From positions 596,054 to 613,334 of the forward strand of contig NW_003123905.1 of assembly GCF_000003605.2 (NCBI RefSeq): a DNA stretch of 17,281 bases, written 5' to 3'. The position numbers and the translations under genes are program-made. The stretch comes from Saccoglossus kowalevskii (lineage: Eukaryota > Hemichordata > Enteropneusta > Harrimaniidae). Below the pieces are notes generated by a model. The model was given only the letters and a program-made list of their open reading frames with translations. It was not told the DNA's origin and did not search any database. Positions 1 through 9,401 of this stretch are shown one piece after another (the first letter of the stretch is position 1; the number at the start of each line of letters is the position of its first letter).

Positions 1-496
1 TAGCGTAAAACAAATCTATCTGGTATCTGCATCAATGTAATTGTATACCACAAACTAATTATCGAAAATAACTGTTGTCTATAAAGTTTGGCTAAAGACC
101 AACAGTAATCTTGAATAAATATTGTAATAATCCTCGGAATCACCGTGTTTTGTTATTATTGTAATTATGAGTGTATGATCGATTATATAACATGCACCTA
201 TCGTAATGAGTCTGAACGTTGATGGCGTAGTGATTTATGGTCGTCAGTAAAACTTGAGTGAAAAGTAAATACTAAAAATGGTCACGTGTTATGCATAGTT
301 ACAACAAATTAAAATCAAATGTCAAGTAGTATAGCCCCTTTCCGGTCCCCTAGCAGCAACGCCACGATGCCCCGATACATATGTATCTCCGAAAAACGTC
401 CGTTTTTTGCGCCACAGTCAGAATCTGAATATAGGTCTACCACAGTCAGCTGGCGCACGCGTGATAATAAAATAAATGCGATATTTACTATATGGG

Positions 497-508
497 GCCG
501 CCATCTTG
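497..508 (-). promoter_or_regulatory. Perfect TISU/YY1 element, possible start of a leftward gene
   Basis: On the - strand the sequence CAAGATGGCGGC is an exact match to TISU (SAASATGGCGGC), which acts as both a YY1 site and a translation start in genes with very short 5' UTRs. The ATG at 504-502 opens 28 codons (MAAPYSKY...) before TGA at 420-418. A possible GTAAAT donor lies 16 nt after the ATG. The remaining exons would lie left of the window. No protein family is recognisable. Confidence 0.4.
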
Positions 509-675
509 AATGCAGCATAAAACTAAATAAGAGACAAGTTGTGAAACGCGTTTTTCAGATTCCTACAAATCAGGAATAAAATGCCAATCTTGAATACGAA
601 CACCTAATTACACGAAGAACATAGAACACTTTCCTGGGGGTATTTGAAACCAAAAAATTGTCATTCCAGCTCAGC

Positions 676-741
676 AGCCAATCAGCGACGGCCTTACAGT
701 TAGATGATAATTTCGGTGGGGCTCATACTATGAGTATATAA
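676..741 (+). promoter_or_regulatory. CCAAT box followed by a TATA-like box
   Basis: CAGCCAATCAGCG near 676-688 is an excellent NF-Y site. TATATAAAA follows about 50 bp later at 734-742, preceded by the 13-bp palindrome CTCATACTATGAG. The order and spacing suit a + strand core promoter starting near 765. The CCAAT box could equally serve the - strand start at 504. No recognisable gene follows. Confidence 0.35.
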
Positions 742-1187
742 AACACCAAATAAAAACTATTGGATGACACCACGGAAAATCGTAAAAAAGTTGTTCGTTT
801 CCGTATTTGTGCTGTGCGAAGCGGGGTATTTGGGGTCGGGGAAGATGTATACGTATACCTGCGTAGCATATCTACCGCCAACCACAATCCCTATATCATG
901 CAGATAGAGGGACTGTGCGCTAACCCAGAAAAGTACATATACTCCACGAGAGACGGTGGTATACCACACTGGGAGGGCTCACTTGCAGTCCACTCATTCC
1001 TCTTTCCGTAATGACAACTACGCAACGTAGACTGGTTACTAAGGCGGGTGTTTGTTTATAGTGACTTCGACTGGGGGTAACGTAGTTTATGAAAGACCTG
1101 ATTGTATACGTGTGAATTTTATAGTGACTCAGGCTCATTATCGTTCACCGTGCAATGAGAAATAGCTCGCACACGCATCGAATGGTA

Positions 1188-1303
1188 TTAAAGGGCGGTG
1201 GTCGTCGCGCCTCGTCTTGTTCGACGTTTATAACGCGTGTAAAATACATTGTTTGTTCACATGAAATTCTAACACGCGCAGCGCGACGACCGCCGTCCTT
1301 TGA
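1188..1303 (-). mobile_element. MITE copy 1 (TTAA-flanked, inverted orientation)
   Basis: The element has terminal inverted repeats: AAGGGCGGTGGTCGTCGCGC at the left and the complementary GCGCGACGACCGCCGTCCTT at the right. It is flanked by TTAA on the left and TTGA (one change) on the right. Its interior is the reverse complement of copies 2 and 3, but about 17 bp are missing. There is no coding capacity. A TTAA target suggests mobilisation by a piggyBac- or Kolobok-type transposase, as inference. Confidence 0.75.
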
Positions 1304-2540
1304 GTAAATTACTTCTATCACGATAAAGGGGATATGCGTCACAGTTTCGGATTATTGAAGTTTTCAACCGGGAATTAATATAAATAACAACGGCGAATGC
1401 CACGAGGACTGAATTCTCGACTGCACAGCTAGATTTCGTGGAACAGATGAACACTACCTTCGTTTTAGCATGTCAATACTTATATATATTTTTTTCTTTT
1501 ATTAATTTGAACTATGATCTTCAGAGAGAAAGAGATAATTAAATATTATCACTGCTTACTGTGTTCTATACTGGTCGTGATCTATTCGGGGGTGATCAAG
1601 TTGTTTAGAATATAAATAAGTAAAAATATGATTTTTTTGGTTTTGGTGATGCTGTGACTATTTTCGACTTGGATATTTTTATTTTGACATTATCTAAATG
1701 ATAAAACTGTGAATTTAAAACCTACTGAATATGCCTGAAATGCTACTAAATCAGTGAAATTTAACCCAGTGAAAATTAGTCATTTTACAGTATTATGGAA
1801 GATTAACGTTCATGGTGGGATTGCGCATACAGACTGACTGGATGAACTTGAATGAATGAATTAATCATTAATTAAAAATGTTGCGTTCGCAGGCCGAACA
1901 GTAGTACAATGTATTTGTTAGGTAAACAAATCAAAACCACCGATTATTATTGTACGTTTGACAATGTTATTGTTTCATAGAACAAACACTCAAATGTATG
2001 CTACAAAAAAGCGTATCATGATAAACCATAGACTAGTCAAGTATTTGTCAATATATACATCAAAAACATATTCTCATTAATTTTGAATTATTAAGAATTT
2101 TGATTAAGTTCAAGTGAAACCAATCATATCAACACAATTAAAAAATAAAACAAAACTATAAAAATCAAAATAAGGATCAAATAAAGGATTGAATATGAAT
2201 AATGAGTATGTAAATTAGTTGCATGAGTATAAGTAAATACTGTAAATGCATTAATAAATCCACTGTTTTTAAGTTAACTATTTGTACTCATATGTAAATC
2301 CGCTAATTTAAAATAGATCCACATGAATATGTGAATATTAGAACTAGTTGTTTTCCTACCAAGTTCATCTCGAAATTACTTAAAGCATGAATAGAGTGAA
2401 ATTAATTAAATGCCAATACGATGGTCTTACAGTATTGCATGGAAGGTACTGTATTCTCAAGATTACAGCTATTCTTTGTGAAGTCGGGGTGAAAAATTTT
2501 AATTGTAAGTTATTTGAATTTTAGCCTGTAACGAGTTACC
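1304..2540. other. Featureless AT-rich stretch
   Basis: I see no gene, RNA, array or clear repeat here, only A/T-rich sequence with stops in all frames. Confidence 0.6.
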
Positions 2541-2647
2541 CAGACGCACCAATTGGGTCCATGCTTTGTTGCACTACAATTTTATCCCGTGTTGAAATGT
2601 CAAGGTCGGGAAACCATGCAAGTATACGGCGGTGTTTAATTAACCCT

Positions 2648-2663
2648 CGGTTACTAGTAACCG
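2648..2663. repeat. 16-bp perfect palindrome
   Basis: CGGTTACTAGTAACCG reads identically on both strands. It lies in the CpG-richer region before the NRF1 site. A dimeric transcription-factor site (RFX-like halves) is possible but unproven. Confidence 0.5.
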
Positions 2664-2876
2664 TGATTAACCTCGAAATAACGAAACTGGAGATGCAATA
2701 TGGTCGAGAAAATGTATGTTTTTATTTTGTCGTTGGATATTGTATATCGATTACTACATTGGACTATGATTTATCATGACCTGAAAACACTGTTCTTGTG
2801 TCGATCGGAGGTTTCGTTAGATGATAGAACTGACGAAATATTAGCCAATATTCATAATACCGACAATAACTATCAT

Positions 2877-2888
2877 TGCGCATGCGCA
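2877..2888. promoter_or_regulatory. NRF1-type palindrome
   Basis: TGCGCATGCGCA is a perfect palindrome and an exact match to the NRF1 consensus found in CpG-rich promoters of housekeeping genes. It is about 350 bp upstream of the YY1-like element and inside a locally CpG-richer stretch, which supports a promoter in 2540-3350. Confidence 0.5.
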
Positions 2889-3143
2889 TTAGTGGTTTTG
2901 ATTTTCATCTAACGAATACTGTGCAATGTGTGTCCTGCAAACGCAATATAATTTGGTCTACAGTATGAAGTACTGAACAGCAATTTCAAAAATACGTTTT
3001 CATTCACGTAGTACATTTAAATTGATCGTACACAATTTCCCCGGTTCATTCCAAACACGGTTTATTGAAGCCATTCCATATAACCTTAGATAACTAATGT
3101 TACTAGTCTGAGGCATAACCCGAGACGAATGAAGGTTCCCAAT

Positions 3144-3169
3144 GTATCGGTGGGTTGAATGGCCGATAC
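3144..3169. repeat. Short inverted repeat (7-bp arms)
   Basis: GTATCGG at 3144-3150 pairs with CCGATAC at 3163-3169 across 12 bp. It sits about 60 bp upstream of the candidate first exon. It may be chance; no function is assigned. Confidence 0.3.
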
Positions 3170-3224
3170 GACGACAGTTTGCTCATACAGGAAGGCATGG
3201 CATTATTCACTTAGCTAGGGGGTT

Positions 3225-3341
3225 CGTAACCAATATGGCGACGTCCATAGAGTAGGTGTATTTCGTCTGAACGATTTGTTTATCATGACGATTTTAAAAG
3301 AATACTAAACGTTTTTAATCTATCGCAGCTGACCCTACTTG
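3225..3341 (+). promoter_or_regulatory. Candidate YEATS2 promoter and non-coding first exon
   Basis: The stretch has CCAAT at 3230-3234 and, overlapping it, AATATGGCGAC at 3232-3242. That is a near match to the YY1 element (AAnATGGCGGC) common just downstream of transcription starts of broadly expressed genes. The ATG inside it opens a six-codon frame (MATSIE) ending at TAG. A consensus donor, CTTG followed by GTAAGT, falls at 3341/3342. The next good acceptor followed by a start codon is at 9303, which would give a first intron of about 6 kb. This linkage is inference; no transcript evidence is available. Confidence 0.35.
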
Positions 3342-3559
3342 GTAAGTAACCCATGAAATTGCAAATTTTGGTTTTAATGCGTCAAGTTTGACTGCGTGCC
3401 AAGTGAAAACCGCACAAAATCAATGCATTCTTAAAAGTCTGCGTGCATGCTCATTTCGTCACAGAATTCAGTCGCTTTTGCGCATCCTTGGACTGGACTA
3501 TGACTCATTCGTCGTCTGTTCCGGATAGCTGGTTTCATTTCCCGGATCCACGTAATTCC

Positions 3560-4560
3560 TTGCGGATTTCATTGCTTATAATTTGAGTGTAAAAAGTATT
3601 TATTGCTTCTTTTGTGTGGCGTGATCAAATTGCTTCCGCAGTGTTAATTTTGGTAGACTGAGATAAAACATACAATAAACACTTTCAAGCAGACTGCTGC
3701 GTCGTCTGCATACACACAGTCTTTCGAACACTATAACTCACCGAGTTAATAACATGTCCCTTTAAAATTTAAACTTATTCAAAATGTGATTTTGTTCTGT
3801 TTTTGTATGCTTTTTTTTTCTTTTCTTTTCTTCTGTATAATATTTTTAAAAACGAAAGAAATTAAAATATGTTATCACTTGTGTTTAAAAAAAAGGAAAA
3901 GAAAAAATGAATGTTTATTATAATGATCAGTGATTGCATGTGATATTATCTTCTCTGAACTTTCTCAGTGTTCAGTATTTGAATTATAAAATTAATACTA
4001 GTCTACATAAAAAAGCCAACCTCCACTAATATGGAAAAATACAATATAGCATTTTGTGAGGTAAACAAAACGTTCAGTAGCTATAAGCATTCCGGGATAG
4101 AGAAATTAATTCAATTATTGTCATTCTGAACACAGAATTGAACTTGAGAACTAACTCAATATATCAATACAGCACTTTTATTCAGAAAAACAATTTTTGC
4201 TTAATTTGATATCTTCATGGCATTTTTGAAAATAAAATTTTGCATGGAAATGGAAATTTGTCTCGCTCAAAATAAAAGCAGTTTACAATAAATCCTATTA
4301 TCAGACAAGTAAATATACATGTACATGTAAAACTTTCCACAATCGTTGAAAATTGACCAATTGCTGTGTATGGAATCATAACCCTCTTTCAACCGTAATC
4401 CTGTGCAATTTCAATGTGAAATTTTCCATAAAATACAGATTAAAGATTCATGAATCAAAGTGACTATCTGAATTATAGTATTTATAGTTGGCCTTCCCAC
4501 TAATTATTGTTATCACAATGAAATTAATAAAATTAGTTGGTATTGCAAGAAATCCTGAAA
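3560..4560. other. AT-rich stretch with a polypyrimidine/polypurine pair
   Basis: No coding signal is seen. A T/C-only run near 3811-3833 and an A/G-only run near 3887-3907 are roughly complementary and could pair across about 55 bp. The rest is plain AT-rich DNA, probably intronic if the upstream first exon is real. Confidence 0.5.
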
Positions 4561-4564
4561 TATT

Positions 4565-4900
4565 AGTGGCGTTCACATTACAGATCTTGACACGGGTTGA
4601 GAGTAGGGGCCGCGTGGGGACGTGCTGAAACATGTGTGTGGGGGTTGGGACCAAGTTGGCATATGCTGAAAAAAGCTTGATCTCTTTCCCAGTAGAGGGC
4701 CGGGCCGAAACTCGGCATGTGCCAAGATTTGCTGCGTAAAATTTGGAACAAACTGAAATGATGCCTTTGGTAGTGAACCAAAGAGAAAATATACTGATTC
4801 ATATGACATGGCGGCAGAAGGAAGTGCAGCTATCTTGCTGAAAAAGATTTGATCCCTCTACAGGGAATGTGGTCTGATGCTGAAGTAATAAATGATTGAA
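4565..4900. other. GC-richer patch with a CTCF-like core and a degenerate internal duplication
   Basis: CCAGTAGAGGGC at 4689-4700 matches the 12-base core of the CTCF consensus. A segment with GCTGAAAAAAGCTTGATCTC near 4664 recurs in degenerate form near 4838 (GCTGAAAAAGATTTGATCCC). This suggests an old duplicated element. Overlapping - strand open frames here encode nothing recognisable. Confidence 0.35.
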
Positions 4901-5303
4901 TGTCGAACTTTGTTGGTAACACATATTTATGGGCTGGTACTACCATTTTTTTTGCAATGCTACATCAACATGAAAAATGACTGTTCTTTGAATCCTTCTT
5001 TGCTGTTCATGTGCATGATGACTCATAACAAAAACCATTAAAGCAAATAGCATACAGACACACACATCCATATGCGTATCATCTGCCATGTTTGGATCAA
5101 CTAACAGATTGACGAATAAGGGTGTGATTTTGGCACAAGCCTAGTGGGTTCTAAGTGGGTCCTGATGCAAGTCCCTACTAATGTGAATGCAACTGCTGTA
5201 ATCTGTTTGCAAAGATCCTCTGACATGAACATAGCTAGGAAAGCAGTGAAGCTAGCCTGCACTGAAGGTCGTTGAGTCTAATCATCGAATCAAACAATAG
5301 CTC

Positions 5304-5304
<1 letters not shown>

Positions 5305-5346
<42 letters not shown>
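5305..5346. repeat. (TG)21 microsatellite
   Basis: This is an uninterrupted alternating TG run of 42 bases. Such runs are length-polymorphic and can adopt Z-DNA. Confidence 0.97.
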
Positions 5347-5348
<2 letters not shown>

Positions 5349-5396
5349 GCACACAAGGGAGTTATTGAGTCTGTTATTTCTGTATGTGCAAGTGTG

Positions 5397-5621
5397 TATG
5401 TGTAAACAAACCCTCAAAAGGCAGATTGACCGGATTTTGAGCCAGTTTGTACCTAGATACTTTTGGGCAATGTACAAATATGATTAGTTGTGAGGCTAGG
5501 TATTTGTGTTTAAGTAGCTAATTTGCATATACATCACATTTCAGGCTGTGTAAACAAGATCAGTTTTTGATCAAATTTGGAATCTAGATACATTGGGGTA
5601 ATGTGCAAATATGTGATTAGA
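5397..5621. repeat. Diverged tandem duplication (~145-bp offset)
   Basis: The stretch from TGTGTAAACAA through CTAGATAC, GGGCAATGTACAAATATG and ATTAG (about 5400-5487) recurs at about 5548-5621 as TGTGTAAACAA, CTAGATAC, GGGTAATGTGCAAATATG and ATTAG. Divergence is substantial, so the duplication is old. Confidence 0.6.
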
Positions 5622-5979
5622 TTTAGGGCCACATTCGTGTCACCTTTTCTGACTGTTAAGTTCTCTGATTTTAACTATGATTTTTAATATTATAATCTTG
5701 CAAGGCCATTTGCTTGCATCTTTTCGATTTCAGGAATCTATTAGATACGATTTCTCATAAACTGTACAACATTAAGGTTTTCTATAGATCCTAACAAATA
5801 GGGAACATGTTGCATACAAACTGAACATGGGGATAAAAATGAAATTCATATATCACTCTGACTGTATCAAATTATACTAAACAAACTAAAGATTAGTTAA
5901 GGTTATTCACAGCTAATACTGGAGATAATTTTTACGAGAAGCAGTATATATTTTCCCGAGCATGTAGCATGCTTTAAGG

Positions 5980-6775
5980 TCTGAAGGGTGCTTGACTTGC
6001 TCAGAAAAGTTCAAGGTTAAAGGGTTACTTGACATTCTCATATAGGTTCAAGGGTTACTGGACATGCTCAGAAAGGGTCATGAGGTACTGGAACTGCTCA
6101 GATAGGTTGAAGGGTTACAGGACATGCTCAGAAAGGGTCAAGGGGGTATTGGAACTGCCCAGATAGGTTCAAGGGTTACTGGACATGCTCAGATAGGTTC
6201 AAGGGTTACTGGACATGCTCAGAAAGGGTCAAGGGGGTATTGGAACTGCCCAGATAGGTTCAAGGGTTACTGGACATGCTCAGTACTGGACATGCTTGAC
6301 ATGGACATGCTCAGATAGGTTCAAGGGTAACTTGACATTCTCATATAGATTCAAGGGTTACTGGACATGCCCAGAAAGGGTCAAGGGGGTATTGGAACTG
6401 CCCAGATAGGTTCAAGGATTACTGGACATGCTCAGTACTGGACATGCTTGACATGGACATGCTCAGATAGATTCAAGGGCTACTGGACATGCTCAGATAG
6501 GTTCAAGGGTTACTGGACATGCTCAGAAAGGGTTAATGGGTACTGGAACTGCTCAGATAGGTTCAAGGGTTACTGCTCTGATAGGTTCAAGGGTTACTGG
6601 ACATGCTCAGTACTGGACATGCTTGAAATCGACATGTTCAGATAGGTTCAAGGGTTACTGGACATGCTCAGAAAGGGTCAAGAGATACTGCTCTGATAGG
6701 TTCAAGGGTTACTGGACATACTCAGAAAGCTTTAGGGGTAATGCACGTGCTCATAAAGGTTCAAGGTATACTAAA
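5980..6775. repeat. Degenerate minisatellite, ~30-bp unit, about 26 units
   Basis: The unit runs ACTGGACATGCTCAG then ATAGGTTCAAGGGTT, with a common variant GAAAGGGTCAAGGGGGT. Because 30 is a multiple of 3, several + strand open frames translate to repeats of GYWTCSDRFK; I treat these as by-products. A longer block containing CAGTACTGGACATGCTTG recurs at 6281, 6433 and 6608, showing higher-order amplification. Confidence 0.9.
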
Positions 6776-7837
6776 TAGAGACATTATGTGTATTTGGAGA
6801 AAAATTAATACAGAAATTATCAAAAAAACATCAAATTGTGCGAAATGTTGCATCAAAATGTTGGCAGAGAATACGTCTTTCAAAGTGTTAATTTTAAGGA
6901 GTGTGTTGACAATTGTATTCTCCTTCAAGGTAGAAGCCCTTTTCATCATTTTTGAGAAAGTTGGTCATAAATCACATGACAATGTTCATTGGTTTATTAT
7001 GTAAAATCATGAAGCTATTTTCCTATGTTACCATAAAATAGCATTCTTTTGTGAGTTACTAGTACTATGATGTATTTTGAGAAACTTTCCTAAAATTAAA
7101 AAAAAAATCGCTATCTCTAGAACAATTCATAGAACACAAAAATTGTGTATTTTGCCACATTTTGAATTTTGAAATAATTGAAAAAACAAAAAGTACCACA
7201 TAACTCATATTATATAGTTTTTTCAGCTTATGTCACCAGCCTACAATTTAAGATATGACATTATTTTTGCATAGGAACCTATGGTAAAAGTGTTATAATA
7301 GTGACAAAATGGCCACTATCCACTAAAATGCAACCATCATTTCCTCAAAAATTAAGCTGGTGACCCCTAACTTGTTTTAAGTCAATATAGTTTCAATGCT
7401 CAGAAGTACAATTTATTGGAAAATGAATAAATTCTGCGTATTTGTAATCATGAGTAAGCTTCTACCTTGAGTCTGTTACAATGTAAACTAATCCCACAGC
7501 TGTGTTTCTTGTATATTACCACCCATTGCCAGATAATTACTTCCTCCCATCCTGGCTGGTATCCCTGTGGTTCCCCCAGCTAATTGCCCAAGTTTAAAGG
7601 CATCCATTGTTCTTGCTACACATTTTTTTCTCTTGGAAGCTGAATTCTATAATTCACAAGAATTTTAGCTCGGGAAAAAGTTTAAATATATATATTCTTT
7701 TCTGTATGTGTTTGTAAATTTCTGAAAAATTAAAAAGGTTAGACAAGCCACCCTTTTATTTTTCTGAAAAAGTTGGACTTGTTGACTCATTGTATAAAAG
7801 AGCCTGGCTTTTAAATGGTGCTTTGGCAACTGTACAG
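6776..7837. other. AT-rich stretch without recognisable features
   Basis: Open frames here are short and unconserved in appearance. No repeat, RNA gene or promoter signature was recognised. Confidence 0.5.
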
Positions 7838-8134
7838 ACATGTGACTGGCTTGCATCTGGCATGTGACTGACTTGCATCTGACATGTGACTGACTTGCAT
7901 CTGGCATGTGACTGACTTGCATCTGACATGTGACTGACTTGCATCTGACATGCGACTGACTTGCATCTGGCATGCGACTGACTTGCATCTGACATGTGAC
8001 TGACTTGCATCTGACATGTGACTGACTTGCATTTGACATGCGACTGACTTGCATCTGGCATGTGACTGACTTGCATCTGACATGTGACTTGACTTGCATC
8101 TGGCATGCGACTGACTTGCATCTGACATGTGACT
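7838..8134. repeat. 22-bp minisatellite, about 13.5 copies
   Basis: The unit is ACATGTGACTGACTTGCATC plus TG. Copies are nearly identical. Almost all differences are transitions at two sites (A/G at the first base, T/C in CATGTG/CATGCG), plus one single-T insertion near 8090. Three - strand frames stay open (Q-M-Q-V-S-H-M type repeats), because 22 is not a multiple of 3 and the unit happens to lack - strand stops. These are not genes. Confidence 0.95.
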
Positions 8135-8409
8135 AGAATAGTGAATCACATGCTATTTTAGTCACAAATACATATGGAGTAACATTCACTCACATATTTG
8201 CATTACTGATACGGGATACATACTGTAAACCGTTTTATTTTCGTTGCTAGTTTTTGCAACCAGAGAACTTATTTCACTGACATTTAATTTCACTATTTTG
8301 TGGCTTTGATCAATTTCACTGGGTTCATAAACCTGGCAGAAAAACAATGATTTCTATTTTTACATTTTCGCATGGATTTGATTTTACTTGTTTGCGAAAA
8401 TAGCCAAAA

Positions 8410-8534
8410 TTAAAAGGCAGTGGTCATCACACAGCATATAATCGAATTTCATGTAAATAAGCAATGTATTTTACACGCGTTGGCCATGAGTCCTATATTC
8501 AACACAACGCGGCGTGACGACCACCGCCTTTTGA
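8410..8534 (+). mobile_element. MITE copy 2 (TTAA-flanked)
   Basis: This belongs to the same family as 1188-1303 and 14403-14535. The left repeat is decayed (AAGGCAGTGGTCATCAC) while the right (GTGACGACCACCGCCTT) is intact, with TTAA on the left and TTGA on the right. The interior shares the block ATTTCATGTAAA...CAATGTATTTTACACGCGTT with the other copies. It lies in the presumed 5' intron of YEATS2. Confidence 0.75.
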
Positions 8535-8599
8535 AAACGAGCAAATAATTAATGCGTTTATAATATTTGTAAGGATGAGATTTTAAGAATTATTTCTTA

Positions 8600-8945
8600 A
8601 CAACTTGTAAATGCCAAATTTGTCATATTTCACAATAATTATATGAACCTTCTGTGCATATTATTCTTATTAATGCCGTTTTGTTACCTTTCATAAAATA
8701 CTTCTGTGTATAATAATTAAGCAATTTGCATACCATTTATACCTTTTGAATGCCAAAGTCAAATTTTGCCTCCTTTCACAAAATACTTTTGTAAACCTTC
8801 TGTACATATTAGTTAGGTAATTTGCATATCATTCCTATCAATGCCAAGTCAAATTTTGTTACCTTTCATAAAATACTTCTGTGTACATTAATTAGCTAAT
8901 TTGTATATGCCAAGTCAAATTTTGCCATTTTTCACAAAAAGAAAC
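8600..8945. repeat. Degenerate tandem repeat, ~70-90-bp unit, 4-5 copies
   Basis: Segments beginning AATGCCAAGTCAAATTTTG or close variants, followed by CCTTTCA(C/T)AAAATACTT and CTGTGTACAT..AATTAG, recur near 8609, 8672, 8749, 8839 and 8908. The copies vary in length and sequence, so the array is old. Confidence 0.65.
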
Positions 8946-8968
8946 ATGTAAAATTTTGTCCTTATTTT

Positions 8969-9009
8969 TTTGACAAATTTGATCAAGGGTTTAACAAATT
9001 TGATCAATA
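8969..9009. repeat. Short direct repeat ACAAATTTGATCAA x2
   Basis: ACAAATTTGATCAA occurs twice within about 40 bp, each copy containing the palindrome TTGATCAA. No function is assigned. Confidence 0.6.
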
Positions 9010-9283
9010 AATAGTCCCATATTGTGCATTGTCAATATATTTAGGGGCTTTAACATAAGTATTCTCAGGTCACTCAATTTCGTGACCAACATTTCTTAAA
9101 ATGTATTTAGTAGATTTTTCACTATTTTGAATGGCTTTGTAGAATTCTAAAAAATCTCCTCCATCTTGTTTCTATGTGAATTTCCTTCTTCCTCTTCCAT
9201 ATCCTGTTAATAGGAGGAGGGGTGGGGCCTCAACCCAGCTTCCAAAGATATACATGTACCCTCCATCCTCAAGTTCAATAACC

Positions 9284-9303
9284 ATTTTCTTTTATCCCTA
9301 TAG
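9284..9303 (+). other. Probable splice acceptor just upstream of the YEATS2 start codon
   Basis: A pyrimidine-rich run (ATTTTCTTTTATCCCTATAG) ends in AG at 9302-9303, only 7 nt before the ATG. This implies that a non-coding first exon is spliced on from upstream. The alternative is that transcription starts just upstream of 9300, but no CpG-rich or promoter-like sequence is visible there. Confidence 0.6.
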
Positions 9304-9310
9304 TACAATC

Positions 9311-9401
9311 ATGGCGTCAAAACGTGGACACCAAGACCAAGACCCAGATTACCTTGATGATGCCGAACCCAGGAAGTTACAACGCAGGCTTGAGGAAGGA
9401 G
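9311..9401 (+). CDS. YEATS2: YEATS2 coding exon 1 (start codon, residues 1-30)
   Basis: The ATG at 9311 has a strong context, A at -3 and G at +4 (ATCATGG). It encodes 30 residues beginning MASKRG and including DPDY, which parallels the basic then DPDY start of vertebrate YEATS2. The exon ends at 9401 in phase 1, before a GTATGA donor. An in-frame ATG at 9254 would add 19 residues. I prefer 9311 because a pyrimidine-rich stretch and acceptor (CCCTATAG) end at 9303, which makes the upstream sequence intronic. If so, this exon starts at 9304 and carries only 7 nt of 5' UTR. Confidence 0.88.

Noticed and set aside
1145-1342. - strand frame and the 14397-14648 + strand frame sharing [14 protein letters not shown]
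   Set aside because: The shared peptide is the translated core of the MITE copies, not a conserved gene.
5235-5487. Open frames rich in Cys-Val or His-Thr dipeptides
   Set aside because: They are simply translation of the TG microsatellite.
6124-6778. Several + strand open frames encoding GYWTCSDRFK repeats
   Set aside because: The 30-bp period is a multiple of 3 and the frames break wherever units change length. They are by-products of the minisatellite.
7838-8134. Regularly spaced repeats as a CRISPR array
   Set aside because: The 22-bp units abut with no unique spacers, and the DNA is eukaryotic.
7756-8149. Three long overlapping - strand open frames with MQVSHM-type repeats
   Set aside because: They are the three frames of one stop-free 22-bp unit; no gene structure surrounds them.
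9176-9310. N-terminal extension of YEATS2 from the in-frame ATG at 9254
   Set aside because: The extension is low-complexity and poorly protein-like, and a good splice acceptor separates it from the conserved start at 9311.
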